From positions 257,405,368 through 257,469,367 of the forward strand of contig OY282560.1 of NCBI GenBank assembly GCA_958295665.1: a DNA stretch of 64,000 bases. Direction: 5' to 3'. Numbering within the stretch: the stretch's first letter is position 1; each line of letters opens with the position of its first letter. This DNA is from Tipula vernalis. Its lineage: Eukaryota > Arthropoda > Insecta > Diptera > Tipulidae. The position numbers and the translations under genes are program-made. This document shows, in pieces, positions 1 to 12,990 of the stretch. A model generated the notes under the pieces. The model ran no database searches, was not told where the DNA came from, and saw nothing but the letters and a program-made list of their open reading frames with translations.

Positions 1-306
1 TAATTTAAACCTCGTTGCCTCGTTGGTATTTGTCTCAAATGATCATAATATACGAAATTCAATATTTTATTTATACGACACTCGTTATTATGAATGAAAG
101 ACAACTCTAAATACAATATTAATACATAAACACTAACAAAATAAAAACAGACGAAGTTATCCCTTCCGCTCAAATTGTGGGCAGTTTAGATTTCCTCAAA
201 AATATGAAAATAATTTCCAAGAGGGAGAATTATTTTAAGTTTATTAAAGGCCTGCTATTAACAATAAATGCTCAAATAATGTTAATTGATTATTTAACAG
301 TGACTC
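1..306. other. No feature seen
   Basis: AT-rich DNA with short stop-riddled frames. I see no gene, RNA or repeat structure before the MITE that follows. Confidence 0.5.
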
Positions 307-309
307 TAA

Positions 310-681
310 GGCCCGCTGCACATTTCAGCTAAGCTAAGCTAGCTTAAAGAGATTTAATGGAACGTTGCACACTTGAGCTAAACTATTCGAGCTAGGTTTT
401 TTGTTTAGAGCGATGCAAACTATCTTAGCTCGAGTTGTCTTCGCCTTGCTATGCCAGCTAACATTGACTGATGTTTTTTATATTTTATTATTAACTCGTA
501 GGCTACTTAGTTATATTAGGTATCGTATCATAAATCATAATAAATGAATTATGCAGAAAAATCAATGTATGTGTAAGCCATTTAACTGGCTGAAATGTGC
601 AACGGAGTGAGCTAAGCCGTCTAAACTATGCTAATATAAACTGCATTTCTCGCTTAGCTTAGCTGAAATGTACTACGGGCC
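310..681. mobile_element. PIF/Harbinger-type MITE with TAA target duplication
   Basis: A 372-bp element bounded by inverted ends of about 30 bp. The left end starts GGCCCGCTGCACATTTCAGC and the right end, read on the minus strand, starts GGCCCGTAGTACATTTCAGC; both continue into AGCTAAGC repeats. TAA lies immediately outside each end (307-309 and 682-684). A 3-bp TAA/TWA duplication is the usual signature of the PIF/Harbinger superfamily. There is no coding capacity, so it is non-autonomous. The interior is rich in AGCTTA/TAAGCT words that extend the foldback. A decayed Harbinger-type transposase lies at about 18 kb, but nothing links the two directly. Confidence 0.8.
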
Positions 682-684
682 TAA

Positions 685-1320
685 TAATTTGCATATTTTC
701 ATTCAACGTCGTTTCACAACGGAAAAGGAAAGTACTAAAATAAACCTCTGTAAATACTGAAATAAAATTTATACACCTTCGGACATAACATCGTACAGGA
801 ACGACTGATTATCATGAGTTGCAACACAATACCAGTGGTTATACTTCTATACTACGGTGTTCCCTACACTTTTTCTTACTAAATAAATTTAAAAAAATCA
901 ATTCCAAGATTCAAACCGTACTCTGTAGACATTAGTGGCTTTCCAATCGACCACCGCATGTACTTATAAGGGTGACAAATACATAGATTTATAAATACTG
1001 TAGATTTGAAACAAAGTTTCTATATGGCTTTTTCCCAAATAATATCTTCTATTTCAAGCGTAGACAGTTGGAGAAGGACGAATATATATGTGTTCTTACG
1101 AATAATATATAGTTGCGCTTTCTTTTATGTAAACAAACCAATTAGCTTTTATTGTTGTTAAAAAGTGGTTGTGCATAGTTTTGTGAAAATTAAAAATTAT
1201 CAAATAAAACAAAACAATTATAAAAAATATATAATTAATTATTATTTGTGATAAACTAATAAAAAAAATTCTGAAAAATGAAGTGTATGATCAGAAAATG
1301 TCGTAACAATACTCCCAACA
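685..1320. other. No feature seen
   Basis: AT-rich DNA between the MITE and the LINE. Nothing beyond short spurious frames is visible. Confidence 0.5.
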
Positions 1321-1332
1321 AATTACCGACCG

Positions 1333-2686
1333 ATGCTCCGAAGCCCCCCCCCCACAGAGAAGGAGCTTAATTTCCTGGTGGGGGAAATCACAAGGGCCTT
1401 CAACTTGCCCTTGGAAACTGCTTGCCCCAGAAGAAAACCTAAAGGGAAGCAGAAACCGGTATGGAGGTCCAGGGAGTTGGGAATCTTTCGTTCAGGATGT
1501 AGGAAAGCATTCAATAGAGCAAAGGGCTCTAGGAAAGCTCAGGACTGGGACTCCTATAAGGAGCACCTTAAAAAGTATAAAAAGGAAATAAGGAAGGCGC
1601 GGAGGAGGTCTTGGAGACTATTCTGTGATAAAATGGAAGGTGTTTCGGAAACTTCGCGCCTCAGGAAAATCTTATCTAAGAGTCCAACGAGCCCTAGTTA
1701 CTTAATTAAACCAGATGGGCTGTGGAAAACGTCTAGCGGGGAATCATTGGCGCTTCTGTTGGATACCCATTTCCCAGGTAGTGTGGGTGTGTCGACGGAG
1801 CTTGGTAGGAATGGGGAAAAATTATCGTCGGGTGCCCGGAGGAAATCGTGTGCAAAAACCGAATCCTATGGGCACTAAACGACCTTAAACCCTATAAATC
1901 GGCAGGCCCGGACGGTATCATCCCAGCGGAATTGCAAAAACACTCGTCGATCATTCTCCCATGGCTGGAGGTGATCTTCAGAAGGTGTCTAAAACTGAAT
2001 TATATTCCTAGGAAATGGACGGAGGTTAGGGTGATTTTCATCCCGAAAACGAGGAAGAATTCACAGGCCTACCCAAAGGACCTAAGACCTATAACTCTAT
2101 CATCCTTTCTGTTGAAAACATTGGAAAGACTAATAGACGTGTACATACGTGCAAAAATAAAATCCAGTGATTGGGCGACTTCTCAGCATGTGTACTGGAA
2201 AGGGAGATCTGTGGACACGGCTCTGCATTCCCTGGTGCGAACAATTGAGAAATCAATCCACTCGAAAGAGTACTGTATGGTAGCCTTCCTCGATATAGAG
2301 GGCGACTTTAACAATGTCAGGACGGAGGCAGTTCGGGAAGGACTGTCTTTCTTAGATGTGGACTACCCCTTAGGGAGATTGATAAATCAGATGATAGAAT
2401 GCAGGATTATTAGCGCGGATATTGGGGGAATCCGCAAGGTGGTGTACTATCACCTCTTCTCTGAAACATAGTTACCAATGGATTACTTATGGAACTGGAG
2501 AGGGAGGGAATAGGGGTGATAGCGTATGCAGATGACATAGGCACGATTAAGGAAGTCATGCAACACGCGCTCGTAATCATTACAAAGTGGGCCAGCAAAT
2601 GTGGGCTGGGTATAAATCCATCCAAAACAGAGCTGGTACTCTTCACCAAGAAATATAAAATTCCGGTAGTCGCCCTTCCTACTTAA
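1333..2686 (+). pseudogene. LINE reverse transcriptase, frameshifted
   Basis: Three overlapping frames form one damaged RT. 1333-1878 is a basic linker (many K/R, then a segment typical of the region before RT). 1848-2471 carries RT fingers and palm: KSAGPDGIIP, then VRVIFIPKT, LRPITLSSFLLKTLERLID and the palm motif VAFLDIEGDFNNV with its catalytic Asp. 2489-2686 carries YADD (VIAYADDIG), the catalytic pair. Frameshifts near 1860 and 2470 break it. The thumb continues in a third frame over 2690-3000 (ARFLGIILDSKL) but with stops. Not functional. Confidence 0.85.
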
Positions 2687-2999
2687 AATAGCATGGCACT
2701 GGCCTTTACTGATAAGGCAAGATTTCTAGGCATAATCTTGGACAGTAAGCTAAATGGATGCCTAATATTTTAGAGAGAGTAAAGAAGTCCCCCATGGCTC
2801 TGTACTCATGTAGAAACGCCGTCGGTAGGAGATGGGGCCTAAAACCAGAGCTGGTACACTGGCTCCTCACCGCTGTAGTCAGATCGATTCTGATGTACGG
2901 GGTGAGTGTGTGATGGCCAGCACTAAACAAGCAAACTTATAAGAATAAGATAGAGAAGGTACAGAGAACGGCCTGCTTGCTACACGTGCTCTGGAGGCT

Positions 3000-3890
3000 A
3001 TGTTCTACCTTCTTCCTGTCGACATCTTTGGTAAGCAAAGAGCGGCAACTACGGCTGCACGACTCTCTGTCGTGTTTGAGTGGAAATGTCTTCAGACGGG
3101 CCACTCGACGATTGGCAGGTCGCTAATGGCAGATGTGAAGAACAGTGACTACACGATACCGATTGTATGCTTTGAAAAAGGTTTCCGGGCTCTTCTCCTT
3201 TCAAGGGAATCCTGGGGGAACAGGTCAATAACAGAAACTGGAAGTATACAATTCTACACTGACGGCTCCAAGCTAGACGGCAAAGTCGGAGCAGGAGTCT
3301 ATTGTGATAAATTAAATGTGAATATATCCGTTCGCCTTCCTGATCACTGCAGTGTGTACCAGGCGGAGCTGGTAGCGATTGAGGAAACGCTGGCTTGGTT
3401 GAAGCATAATGTCATATCCACCAGGGATATAACAATATATGTGGACAGTCAGGCGGCAATCAAGTCGCTGGAATCAGTTTCTCTGACGTCCGTGGTGGCA
3501 TTGAAGTGCCGCTCATCTCTTAACGAGATGAGTGAGCATTTCAATATCCTAATAGTCTGTATCCCCGGTCACTCGGACGTACTGGGGAACTGCAGGGCGG
3601 ACAAACTGGCAAGGCAAGGTACAACTCTCCAATTGAAACCGGAAAGGGCAAATCTGGGGAGGCCCATAGCAGCGTTGTATAGGGCGCTTAGAAATGAGGC
3701 GTTAGCCTCGGTACAGAAGAGGTGGACTAACACCACAACATGTTATGTAGCGCAGCAAGTCTGGCCGAAACTGGATTTGAAGCGCTCCAAAACACTACTA
3801 CGTAGGCCTGACTTAAGTATAGTCGTGGGGGTGCCCACAGGACACTGCCTCATTGGGGAGCATTGGGCCCAAGGAGGCTTGGGTCAATAG
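3000..3890 (+). pseudogene. LINE RNase H domain
   Basis: The longest open stretch of this LINE (296 codons). It holds a recognisable RNase HI domain: FYTDGSKLDGKVGAGVY (first Asp), YQAELVAIEETL (Glu), IYVDSQAAIKSL (Asp) and IPGHSDVLGNCRADKLA (His and final Asp). All catalytic positions seem present, although the upstream RT is broken. The nominal start is only where the frame opens; in the intact element this domain would be the C-terminal part of ORF2. Its job would be removal of RNA from the RNA:DNA hybrid during retrotransposition. Confidence 0.85.
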
Positions 3891-4075
3891 CAAATGACTT
3901 CTGTAGAAGCTGTATCGATGAGGAGGAGGAAGATACTCTGAGCCACTTCCTCTGCTCATGCCCGGCGCTAGCTTACAGGAGGCATAAACATCTGGGCAAG
4001 TATAGTTTGGACGGCCTTATGGATCTCGAGAACTGCAATGTGCGAGATATCGTACGCTACATAAGTAGCTCATAA
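3863..4075 (+). pseudogene. LINE C-terminal Cys/His segment
   Basis: Overlaps the RNase H frame in another phase. It contains CRSCIDEEEEDTLSHFLCSC, a CxxC...HxxxxC pattern commonly found at the C terminus of I-group and R1-group ORF2 proteins. The phase change against the RNase H frame implies an indel near 3865-3890. Confidence 0.7.
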
Positions 4076-4165
4076 TGGTTCCAATGAAGGTGTAAGGGGA
4101 GTAGGATCCCTTGGTATCACAACGAACCGTCGTCGGTCTAAGTGTGCGTTTTGGCAGCCACTCTA

Positions 4166-4189
4166 ACCTAACCTAACCTAGCCTAGCAT
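4166..4189 (+). repeat. TAACC-type tail of the LINE
   Basis: Three to four TAACC/TAGCC units follow the 3' UTR of the LINE. Short tandem tails of this kind, rather than poly(A), are common at LOA/I-group 3' ends. Confidence 0.6.
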
Positions 4190-4985
4190 CTAAAATAAAA
4201 ATGTTTTTTAAACTTTAATTGTTTTATTTTAAGCAACCCACTTTATTCTAATCCATTGAATAAAATTCTAAATACGGCCCTAATATATTTTAGTTTTTTT
4301 ATCGCACGGAATTTTCGATGTTTGACGTTTGCTTATTTCAGCTCTATTTGTGTAACTCTATGGAAAAATATGTGCTAAATGTTCGATTGGAACAAACAAA
4401 AAATTATGACATGAGCAAAACATAATCTCTAAATTTTTAATTCACATTTCACATAATACCAAAAAATAATGCGATTGTGGTTTATTTTTTTAAATTTATG
4501 GTAACAAAATATTAAAATAAATATTTAAAAAATAAATTTTAGCTTTATTATTATCAAATATCACCTGGCGGAGAATGTTGACGTAACTGCTTTTGTAGCT
4601 ACTCATGAAAAAATTACAGAGCAGTTCTTACTAGTCGATGATTTAGCAAAGACATAATCTAAAGTGCTTTTAAATACTTGCGGTGGTCGATAGGAAAACC
4701 ATTATTATAGTAACAACAAAACAAACAAGCAGTACGGAACGCAGTTCGTTCGGTTATAGATGCGCTTCCAATTCGAAAACCAATTTTTATAAATCGAAAA
4801 TAATTTAAAAAAAATTTATTATGTAAATGTATAAAACAACGTATTTCATTAGAACATATAGAATACAAATTATGTACTTATAATTTTAATTATTTATTGA
4901 GGTAAGCCTTATTTGTGATTAAATTTTCCTCTAGGTATATTGGTTAATATTTCATTTGAACTAATAAATTAGTTCTTATTGATAT
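4190..4985. other. No feature seen
   Basis: Very AT-rich. No coding or structured element that I can support. Confidence 0.4.
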
Positions 4986-4987
4986 AA

Positions 4988-5751
4988 TTATTTAATGAGG
5001 GACACTCTAATTCCTTTTTTTAAATAAATAGTTCCCGTAGCTTCGAAATATATTTGTTCACACATTATTTCGTATTCAATTGATTTTTTCGGCTTTTTTA
5101 TAGACAAATATATTAATTGTTCATGGCAATCCCAATATTTTCGATTTGGTAAATTAGAAAAATAAAGAGGCCAATCCCTCATAACATATCTAATAACTTG
5201 TTTCGTATGTAAAGTCAATCACAGGAGATTGGTACTGTTGATTCTCTCGAGGCGAGACAGCGGATATCGTCTCCCAGATGGCTTTTAGTTCTTTTAAAAA
5301 TACGTTACATTGCCGGTTCGTTCCATCTTCTGCTTCTCGATGCATCCTCTCAAGCTCTGGCATTATTTTTCTCTGTTTCGTCCTAAATTCTTCAATTGCA
5401 TTGTCGCTCTTTTTCTTCCGTTTCTTCGGGGGAGGCTGTATCGATTTCGATGGTCCGCGATTGATGCTCCAATATCTTCATTCACTGCATTAGAAGTCTC
5501 TAGAAAGAAAATGGTTAATTTACCGGTAAAATGATTTTATTTTGAATTTTACCATCATCACCTATCATGTCATTGATTATTTGCGGATTCACATGCATCA
5601 AACTGACATCCAGCCCATGGTCCTGGGGCACGGTAAACTTTTTACGATTAGCCCATAATAGCCCCATTTCTACAAAATAAATTGTGGGTATTTGACCAGA
5701 TTCTTCACTTTCTCCTTTTGTAAATTTGTCAGCGGTAAAATTTCGCCTCAA
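4988..5751 (-). pseudogene. Unknown protein, possibly Myb/SANT-like (MADF-type), broken
   Basis: Minus-strand frames 5751-5515 and 5218-4988, with a differently phased stretch between, look like one damaged protein. The N-terminal part has FTADKFTKGESEESGQIPTI. The middle is charged and basic (PPPKKRKKS), like a linker or nuclear signal. The C-terminal part has LPNRKYWDCHEQLIYLSIKK. N-terminal layout plus basic linker suggests a Myb/SANT-like or MADF-type DNA-binding protein, often TE-encoded, but I do not recognise the family securely. The C-terminal piece recurs at 58.36-58.49 kb on the other strand, which points to a dispersed repeat. Confidence 0.35.
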
Positions 5752-5759
5752 AGCGTCTT

Positions 5760-8386
5760 TCGATGGAAATCGTGCGGCGATTTGTTTAAAAATGTCTGTG
5801 GAACTATACTGATGTGAGTGGAATAGTTAATTCACCTGTAATTAAGTCACAAGGAAAAATTAAATTTTGCTAACTGGACAACTACAATATTCGCAATTAC
5901 AAATAAGTAAATTTGTTCGAACTTACATTTAAATCAAATGCCACTTTCAGCATTTCTTTTATTTCCACTGACCTCTAGTTTTTTTGCACATTTCTCCATG
6001 GTTTTATATTCACCAACTTCTTTTTTTTAAAAGAATTAATAATTATGATATTTAAATTTTTAAGCGAATTTTTAATATTAATCTTTGATTTTTTTTTTAA
6101 ATTATTTGATTAACTCCCGAATTTGTATTTCAACAAAAAACGAAAAAAAATTTTTGTTTTGACCACAAATATACGAATGACATTAACATATATTTATTAT
6201 TCAGGGTTCACATTAAAACGTACTAATACTTTTTTGATACATACTTTACCGAAATATCGAAAAAGTATGTGATAAAATATTTAAATATTTAAATTTGGGT
6301 TCACATGACGATACTTTTTTCCTACATACTTTTATTCTACTAATGTAAACGTGGTATAAGTGTCTTTCAATTTGTAGATATAAGAAAATGTTGAGCAGTT
6401 TAACCTAATCTCTACAACTTTTCGTTATTTTTGGGTATAAGATTTTTGAAGGTAAACTAGGGGTCGAAATAAAATGCCCATTTTTTACTTAAATACGCAT
6501 TTAGCGAAGGTGCTTGTGAACTACATTACGCGTTTTCAGGTCTATCAACTGTTGGTAAAATGATGAGTAAATCAAACATGATTGGAGTGCTTCCGGCTAA
6601 CCCCTAAAAGTTATGATTTAATACATTAAGGAGATTTTATTCTCATGTAAATGTAAAGCCAATTTTTTAAACGAATAACAAAGAAAAATCGTCTGCCAAC
6701 AATAAAATACATCTGAATTTCGCGTGTGCACTGCTATACAATATTTGCTAACAGAAATATCAAATTGAAGTACGTAAATTATACAGGATACACACATTAA
6801 TTTCGATTTCAAACTACATAAAATTTGTATACTACACGTATAAATGTACATATGTATAAACGTACATAATACAAACAAATAAATTGTATCTTTCAAGCAA
6901 AATGAATTTAGTCGTGTTTGTTTATTTTGGTTTCCTTTTTACAAAATCGCAACCTTTTATTACTTTGTTTATTGTCAAGAAGTTACCCTTAATTAAATGT
7001 TTATCGTTCTTGTGACTTATGTACGAGTAAGATAATGATGCATTTATTTAAAGTCTAAAAATAAATAATTTTATTGTTTGCTTCGTGTAGGGTAAGTACT
7101 TACCGAAATTATTGTTGAAAAATGAGTTTCACTCTCGTTACTGCTGAGGACGCCACCAATTGTGAATGATGGTTTATCAGTGGCTGGTGTTTTTTGTAAA
7201 TTAATCATATTAAATTGTAACGTAATGGTAAGACTAAAAAATATTGTTAACCGCATGTTTGACAACGAATTTTTTTTTTTTTTGTTTGTTTATTTATTTA
7301 TAATTTTTAATTGAATTTTTTGCTTTATTATGTTTTGGTGTTTTTATTTAAATTCTATTATTTTTGTTTTTTAAAATTTTTTATTTAATTAAATTTGGTT
7401 GAATCTAGTAAATTGCATGTCTAGCACGAATTGATTTTCATTTAATTTTGTTTTAAATTATATTAATTTAATTTTAAATATAAATAAATTTGTATTTTTT
7501 ATTTGGTTTTATTAATTATTTACTATTTCTTTATACATAGACTTAATCTTTTATTTTATTTTATATAATTTTTATTTTATTTAAATTTTATATTATTTAT
7601 TTATTTATTGTTAAATTAATAAATTAATTATAAGGTTTTCCAAATGTTAACTTTATGTTGTGTTTATTTTTTAAAATACGGTTTTTATTTATAAAAATTA
7701 TTATATATTCATGCTTTTCTTATTAATTTTTTTTTCTTTTTTTCTTTGTTATTTTTTCAATAGGTTTCTTGTGTTTAATAATAATTTTTTTTATTTGTTA
7801 TTCTTGTAATGTGTGTAGATAATTACTATTTTTACTATCAAAATCTAAATTTACAATGAAAATTTAATTTATCGTTCATTATTATTAATAAATTTGTCGG
7901 TGATGCTTTTGTTATGTTCCTGTAAAGAAAAAATTAAAAAAAACTTTTATTATTATCTCAAAATTAGAAAATTGAAAGATTTATATTAAGTACATACACG
8001 AAAAGATAATAGAATAATAAAATGTAGCAACAACAATTATTGTATTATTGTATAATAAAAAAGTAATAATATGCAAAAGGCAATCAGTTGAATTTGAAAT
8101 ATGTGCATCCATACATATTTCACATTTTACTTCTTTGTTTTAGTAAAAACATTTGATTTGGCGCGAAAGAGGCGCTTGCTAAATGTACTTCAATTTAAAA
8201 ACGATAATTTTTCCTCTTTTATTTCAGACATAATAATAAAAAACTGATAAAAATATGAGTTTTGAACCGAAGCTGCTGAATGTGAAATTATATTTATGTT
8301 AGATCCACCATGAGTTACTAAATAAATTATAGGAAATTTTTGGCTATGTTTATAAAAAATGTTAGACTCTTAAGAGTTTAGGATTC
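5760..8386. other. AT-rich low-complexity DNA
   Basis: No supportable gene. 7260-7900 is almost pure T/A-rich low-complexity DNA. Around 6200-6355 there are two GGTTCACAT words and weakly inverted ends, perhaps an old MITE, but this is not convincing. Confidence 0.4.
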
Positions 8387-8963
8387 GTGGGATCATGAAT
8401 TCCGGTCGGAAATGCCGGTCGTTTATGAAATGTCATCGCTAGCAAAACCGACCGGAAAAAATACCATTTATTATGAAATCCGTGTATAATTTTCTAAGTT
8501 GCTATGTATTTTGCTAGAGAGTTGTCAAAATAATATATAAAAATAACAAACTGGTGTTTCTTTACGATTGACTTGGGTTAATTATTTTAATTTGCATTAA
8601 AATGGTCCTTAATCGGGACTATAGCCCGTAATCATTGTTATTCAGATGTCCCGAATTTAGATTACGTGGAATCTAATTTTTATTTTGTTTGCATATTTAT
8701 CCAAATCATTTATAAAATCGGCCATTAAGTTTTTTCTAAATGGCGTTCATCAATTTTTTAGAAGTATTAAATTATTCTAATAAACATTTTAAAAAATTAA
8801 TGGTTGGCTTATTAATAGAAAAATCGCTCTCCGTTAACTAATATCTACCGGACGATTTTTGACGGAAATTTACCGTGAAAGCAGTGTTCATGATACCGAT
8901 TTTTGTAAATCCGGGCGTTTTCCGTCAAAATTTCACCGGTACCGGATTTCATGATACCGCCCC
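8387..8963. mobile_element. Possible MITE with imperfect inverted ends
   Basis: The left end reads GTGGGATCATGAATTCCGGT. The right end, read on the minus strand, contains GGTATCATGAAATCCGGTAC. About 580 bp lie between, with further CCGGT/ACCGG and GACGGAAA words near both ends, so the inverted relationship runs more than 100 bp inward at reduced identity. There is no coding capacity and I could not define a target duplication. Confidence 0.45.
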
Positions 8964-11849
8964 TGGTTTCAATCTATAAGGTTATCTTTCACTATAAACG
9001 GAATTGGGTGATCAAAAAATTAAAGTTATATATTTGTTTAATTATGTTTTGGATTTGAATGTTTTGGTATTGAAAATTAAATTTTTTTTTGGAATTTTTG
9101 AATGGTTTGCTATGGTTAACTCGACTCGATCGTAAAAAATTGTAGAGGCGGATTAAGTTAAAACCCTTATTATAAACGCACGGAACTTAGTCGAAAAATC
9201 ACAACAACAAAAAACAAAAATATATAATTAAAATAAAGAGTCTATTTCCAAATAAGGCAACTGAAAATTATTTTGGAAAATTGAGAAAGAAAATAGTTAA
9301 ATTTGAATGGCTTATTTCTAATGTAAGTAAGTCGGTTTCGATTCTATTTAAACTCGACTTTAAATTAGCAGTATAAACGCCTAAATAGTTAATTCCAGAT
9401 AAATTCACTATAAGGTGACTGAACCCCAAGTATAAACTTAGTATCTATTTCTAGACCATAACAGAAACGGTAGAAAGGGCCAAAATGAAAAGAATATTAC
9501 GATTTGTATGTAAAATTTGTACCATTATATGTCTATACCCTTAGCATGTGGGAACTGACGACGAAGTATATTAAAGTCAGAATCATTAAAAATAATGCGA
9601 GAGCCGATGAGTACATTCTCGTTTTCAATTTTGTCTTTTGTAATGGAAGAATTATGTGAGATGAATTCATCTCATGGCGAAGTTTCGATTAAACCGCCCT
9701 TGCTTAGGTCAGCCTAGCTTCAATTGGTTAGCCGTCGGCCCATTTTGATTTGATAATTTGATATTTGATTTGATATGTAATAAATTTTTTTGTTTTAATA
9801 CTGACAAACTTCCGTATTTCGAACTTCTATTAATCGAATTTTTCCTTAAATCGAATTTATAAGTTGGCGGAAGGATTAAAAATCTATTTCTTTAGTCATT
9901 TTCTCTCTATAAATCGAATTTCTCTATTTCAAATTTTCTATAATTTAAAAAAAAAAAAAATTAACAAAAATTAACAATTCCGTTTCTATAAATCGATTTT
10001 TTTATACTTCTTCATTTCTTTCTCATTTCTTCATTTATAGTTTCTGTCTGCAGTATCACTGGTTCATTATATCCCATAAGCAGAGATAAGAATAAAGAGA
10101 TAAATTATTGTGAAGGATTGGATGGTTTCGCAAATTCTGGCAAAATCGACTGATAAAAGCGACAATCTTGATGCGAGTAATAGCAGTAATACAAATGGTA
10201 ACCCATCGCTACTCGTCATTCCTACGCCATCTATTTAAAAACACACAACCCGTAAAAACAAAGTTTTTGACTATATATCCTTTATATATAAGACTCGGTC
10301 GATTGCAATTTAGTTTCGACCTTCTTCACCATGACTAAAATTTAAAATTCAATGAGTAAGGGTCATTCAAAAAACAAATTTGAATTTTAAACTTACTTGA
10401 AGAAACATTTGGAACGCTACTAGATTGAATTTTTTAAATTGAAAATTAAAGAAAAAACTTAGTTATAGTAGAACTGAAATTTTGCCAAAAAGTATTGTTA
10501 GGTGACAAAAGTCAATGTGCAAAATTTCAGCGCGAGAGGATCACGGGAAGTGGGTCAATTTTAAACTTGAAAATCGTAAGGACACTCAAGCAAGCAATCA
10601 AGCAGGTGAAGTTAATATAAAGGTTATAAAAATAGGTACTTTTCATTCTTTTACTTCGAGTATTATCATAATTAACCATGTAGTTGATAAATTTTATTAA
10701 ATTTCGTATGAGAGGTATTTTCTATCTTACCGCGGCTGTTATATTTTACAAATATTTTATCAAAAAAAAAAAAAAAAACGTAAAGTACCCAAGTATGACA
10801 AAACTGAAAACTTGAACCGGTTATCAATTTTAGTCCGGTTTTCAGACGAAAATCTCGGAAAATAATGAAATTTGGTTTCCAAATTTCGACACATGTAGCG
10901 TTGGAGTAGAATCAAGTATTTATTTACTCAGGTGGAGCTAAAATTTATATATTATAATAAATGTAATATTGTAATTTATACATGTAATAAAAATAAAAAG
11001 TATTCTTAAAAAAAATTTAAAATAAAAATATATTTTTAATTAAAGCTAGATTTAAATTCAAAAGTGAAATTTTGCCGCCAAAATTTATATTATAAGCCCC
11101 GCCCACAAATTTGTTTTACCATAACCTAACGTTTTTGTCCGCATTTTCCGATATTTTTGGCAGACTTTCATAGTAAATCTTACAATATATCGGACATTAA
11201 TTCGGAAAAGAATCGGAGATGAAATCAGCGAAATGTCAGAAAAATAGAAAAATTTCCGGATATAAAAATACTTGGGTAGCTGCTTGTATTTGTATTTGTA
11301 TATCAAAATGCATTTCTTTAAATTGCTTTATATTGCGCTCGTATACTGTATAGTGGAATTGGTTGTATTCGACTCGTATGAATGAATATTTTTTATGAAA
11401 GGAAAAGCAACAATAACTTAAAGCAGAATTCCGAATCAAAACAAATTTATGATTTTTGTAAAATTTAAAATAAAGTAAAGTTATGTACTATTTACTAATA
11501 GTGGTAATGTAATTGTAAACCAAATTTAATTGTTTTTAGATTGAATCGATATGTCATAATCAATTCGATAATTCGATTTGATTAATGGAAATTTGGGATT
11601 TTTTAGTGGAAGTGGGATTGTAAAATTATTTGAGTAATTTAATATGGTCACAAAGAATGCTGGTGGTAATTGGTCTGTTTTTAACGGTTTATGATGGAAT
11701 TTGAAAAAGGCCTTGAATTATGTAAGCAATTTATTGGGCAAATGTTACCATTCATGGCAACAGGTTGGGATGATTTGCAAAGAATTTAAAATACGTGCTG
11801 TCAAAACTATATTTTTTAATTATGTTTATTGTTTTTATTTTAATATAAA
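8964..11849. other. Mostly featureless; pogo/Tigger-like end near 9.8 kb
   Basis: No gene can be supported. Around 9790-9925 there are repeated ATCGAATTT and TTTCGAACTT words. They resemble, in opposite orientation, the sequence at 17.60-17.68 kb, so this may be the other end of an old pogo/Tigger-type element. A poly(A) run lies near 10765. Confidence 0.3.
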
Positions 11850-12990
11850 CTATTTCTCCTGCAATACTATTCTCCAATTTGAATTGCGTGCATTTTGGTA
11901 ATTACATTTAATAAATTTTTCAGCACACCAACTACAGTGTTTCCTGATTAATACCAATATCATAAAATCCAACGCAGCTTTGTTATGTTCGTAACACGGA
12001 TTTTCTGCACTATCAAATTCTTTATTTGTGATGCTTATATTATTTTTACAAATTCTTAAAATATATTCCTTTAAGTTTCTAATTTGGCCGTATTCCGTAA
12101 ACATTTTGGAAATATTAGGATTTGTTCACGGCATATATTGAAAAAAAAAAAATCTGATGGCGCTTTAAGCTTTCCGAAATCGCTATCTCCACAATAATTT
12201 TGGTTGCTTATCAAAAATTCCGAGGGACTTTGTAAAACTTCGGTATTCTTGATAAAAGTGCTCTTGCATCTGGAGCATTTTATTTTTTTTATTAATTTTT
12301 GAAGCTATATATCCTACAAAATATCTCATTGAAGGCTCTTGGAGGGGAAATCAAGATTAAACAAATTATCTGATATGTCCGATATACTGTCAATTATATT
12401 CAAATTATCATTTTTACTTGTTGATGAAATATTTGCATCTGTGCTACTACTGTCTAATAAACCTTCTGTCGGCTCAATTAATCGAACATCTGAATCGTTT
12501 TCTCAATTAGATATATTAGAAAATGGTGTCAGGCTTTTTATTGTGGTTATTCTTGCAATATTGTGGTTGAACTCGTGTACAGATGGATTTCGATTGTCCG
12601 GTCGAATTTGAGCAAATAAATTTTCGATGGGGTCCTGGTTAAATCTTGAGATAACAATGTAGTGAATTCCAATATTCTCTCATAAAATTTGTTTGGATAC
12701 TTCTTGTACACATTTAATGGTTTGTATTAATCCTTTAAGGCAATAAACAGTTTTTCCTTTAACAACAGGCATTTGTTTAATATAGTCTATCATATCAGAA
12801 CCTTCTTGATATGAATAGAGCCGGCATGTAAAAAATGAACTTAAAATAAAGGACATAGAAACACTAAAAAATAATTTATTTTCATAGAGTTTGTATGAAA
12901 AAACGCGATTTCGATTGACGAGAAAATATGAATTAAAACTTAAACTTAGATAAATAATTTTTTCTGAAATCGCTAATAAACAACTCAATG
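11850..12990 (-). pseudogene. P-type transposase relic: C-terminal part
   Basis: Minus-strand frames give CLKGLIQTIKCVQEVSKQIL (about 12750-12680), then SRFNQDPIENLFAQIR and PSVHEFNHNIARI (about 12660-12550), then FTEYGQIRNLKEYILRIC (about 12100). 'Asn-Gln-Asp-x-x-Glu-Asn-Leu-Phe' is the hallmark around the last catalytic Glu of P/THAP9 transposases. The frame 12104-11850, with several cysteines (CYEHNKAALDF, CSWCAEKF), fits the extreme C terminus. Stops and phase changes near 12690 and 12515 disrupt it. Confidence 0.75.

Larger units (their letters stand above)
1323..4189 (+). mobile_element. 5'-truncated LOA/I-group LINE relic
   Basis: A non-LTR retrotransposon that has lost ORF1 and the endonuclease. 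What remains is the endonuclease-RT linker, reverse transcriptase, RNase H and a terminal Cys/His segment, spread over several frames by small indels and stops. An RNase H domain after the RT is characteristic of the I group (I, LOA/Loner, Outcast) and unusual for Jockey or CR1, so I favour a LOA-like element. It is markedly more GC-rich than its surroundings. It ends in a short TAACC repeat tail. Confidence 0.8.
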
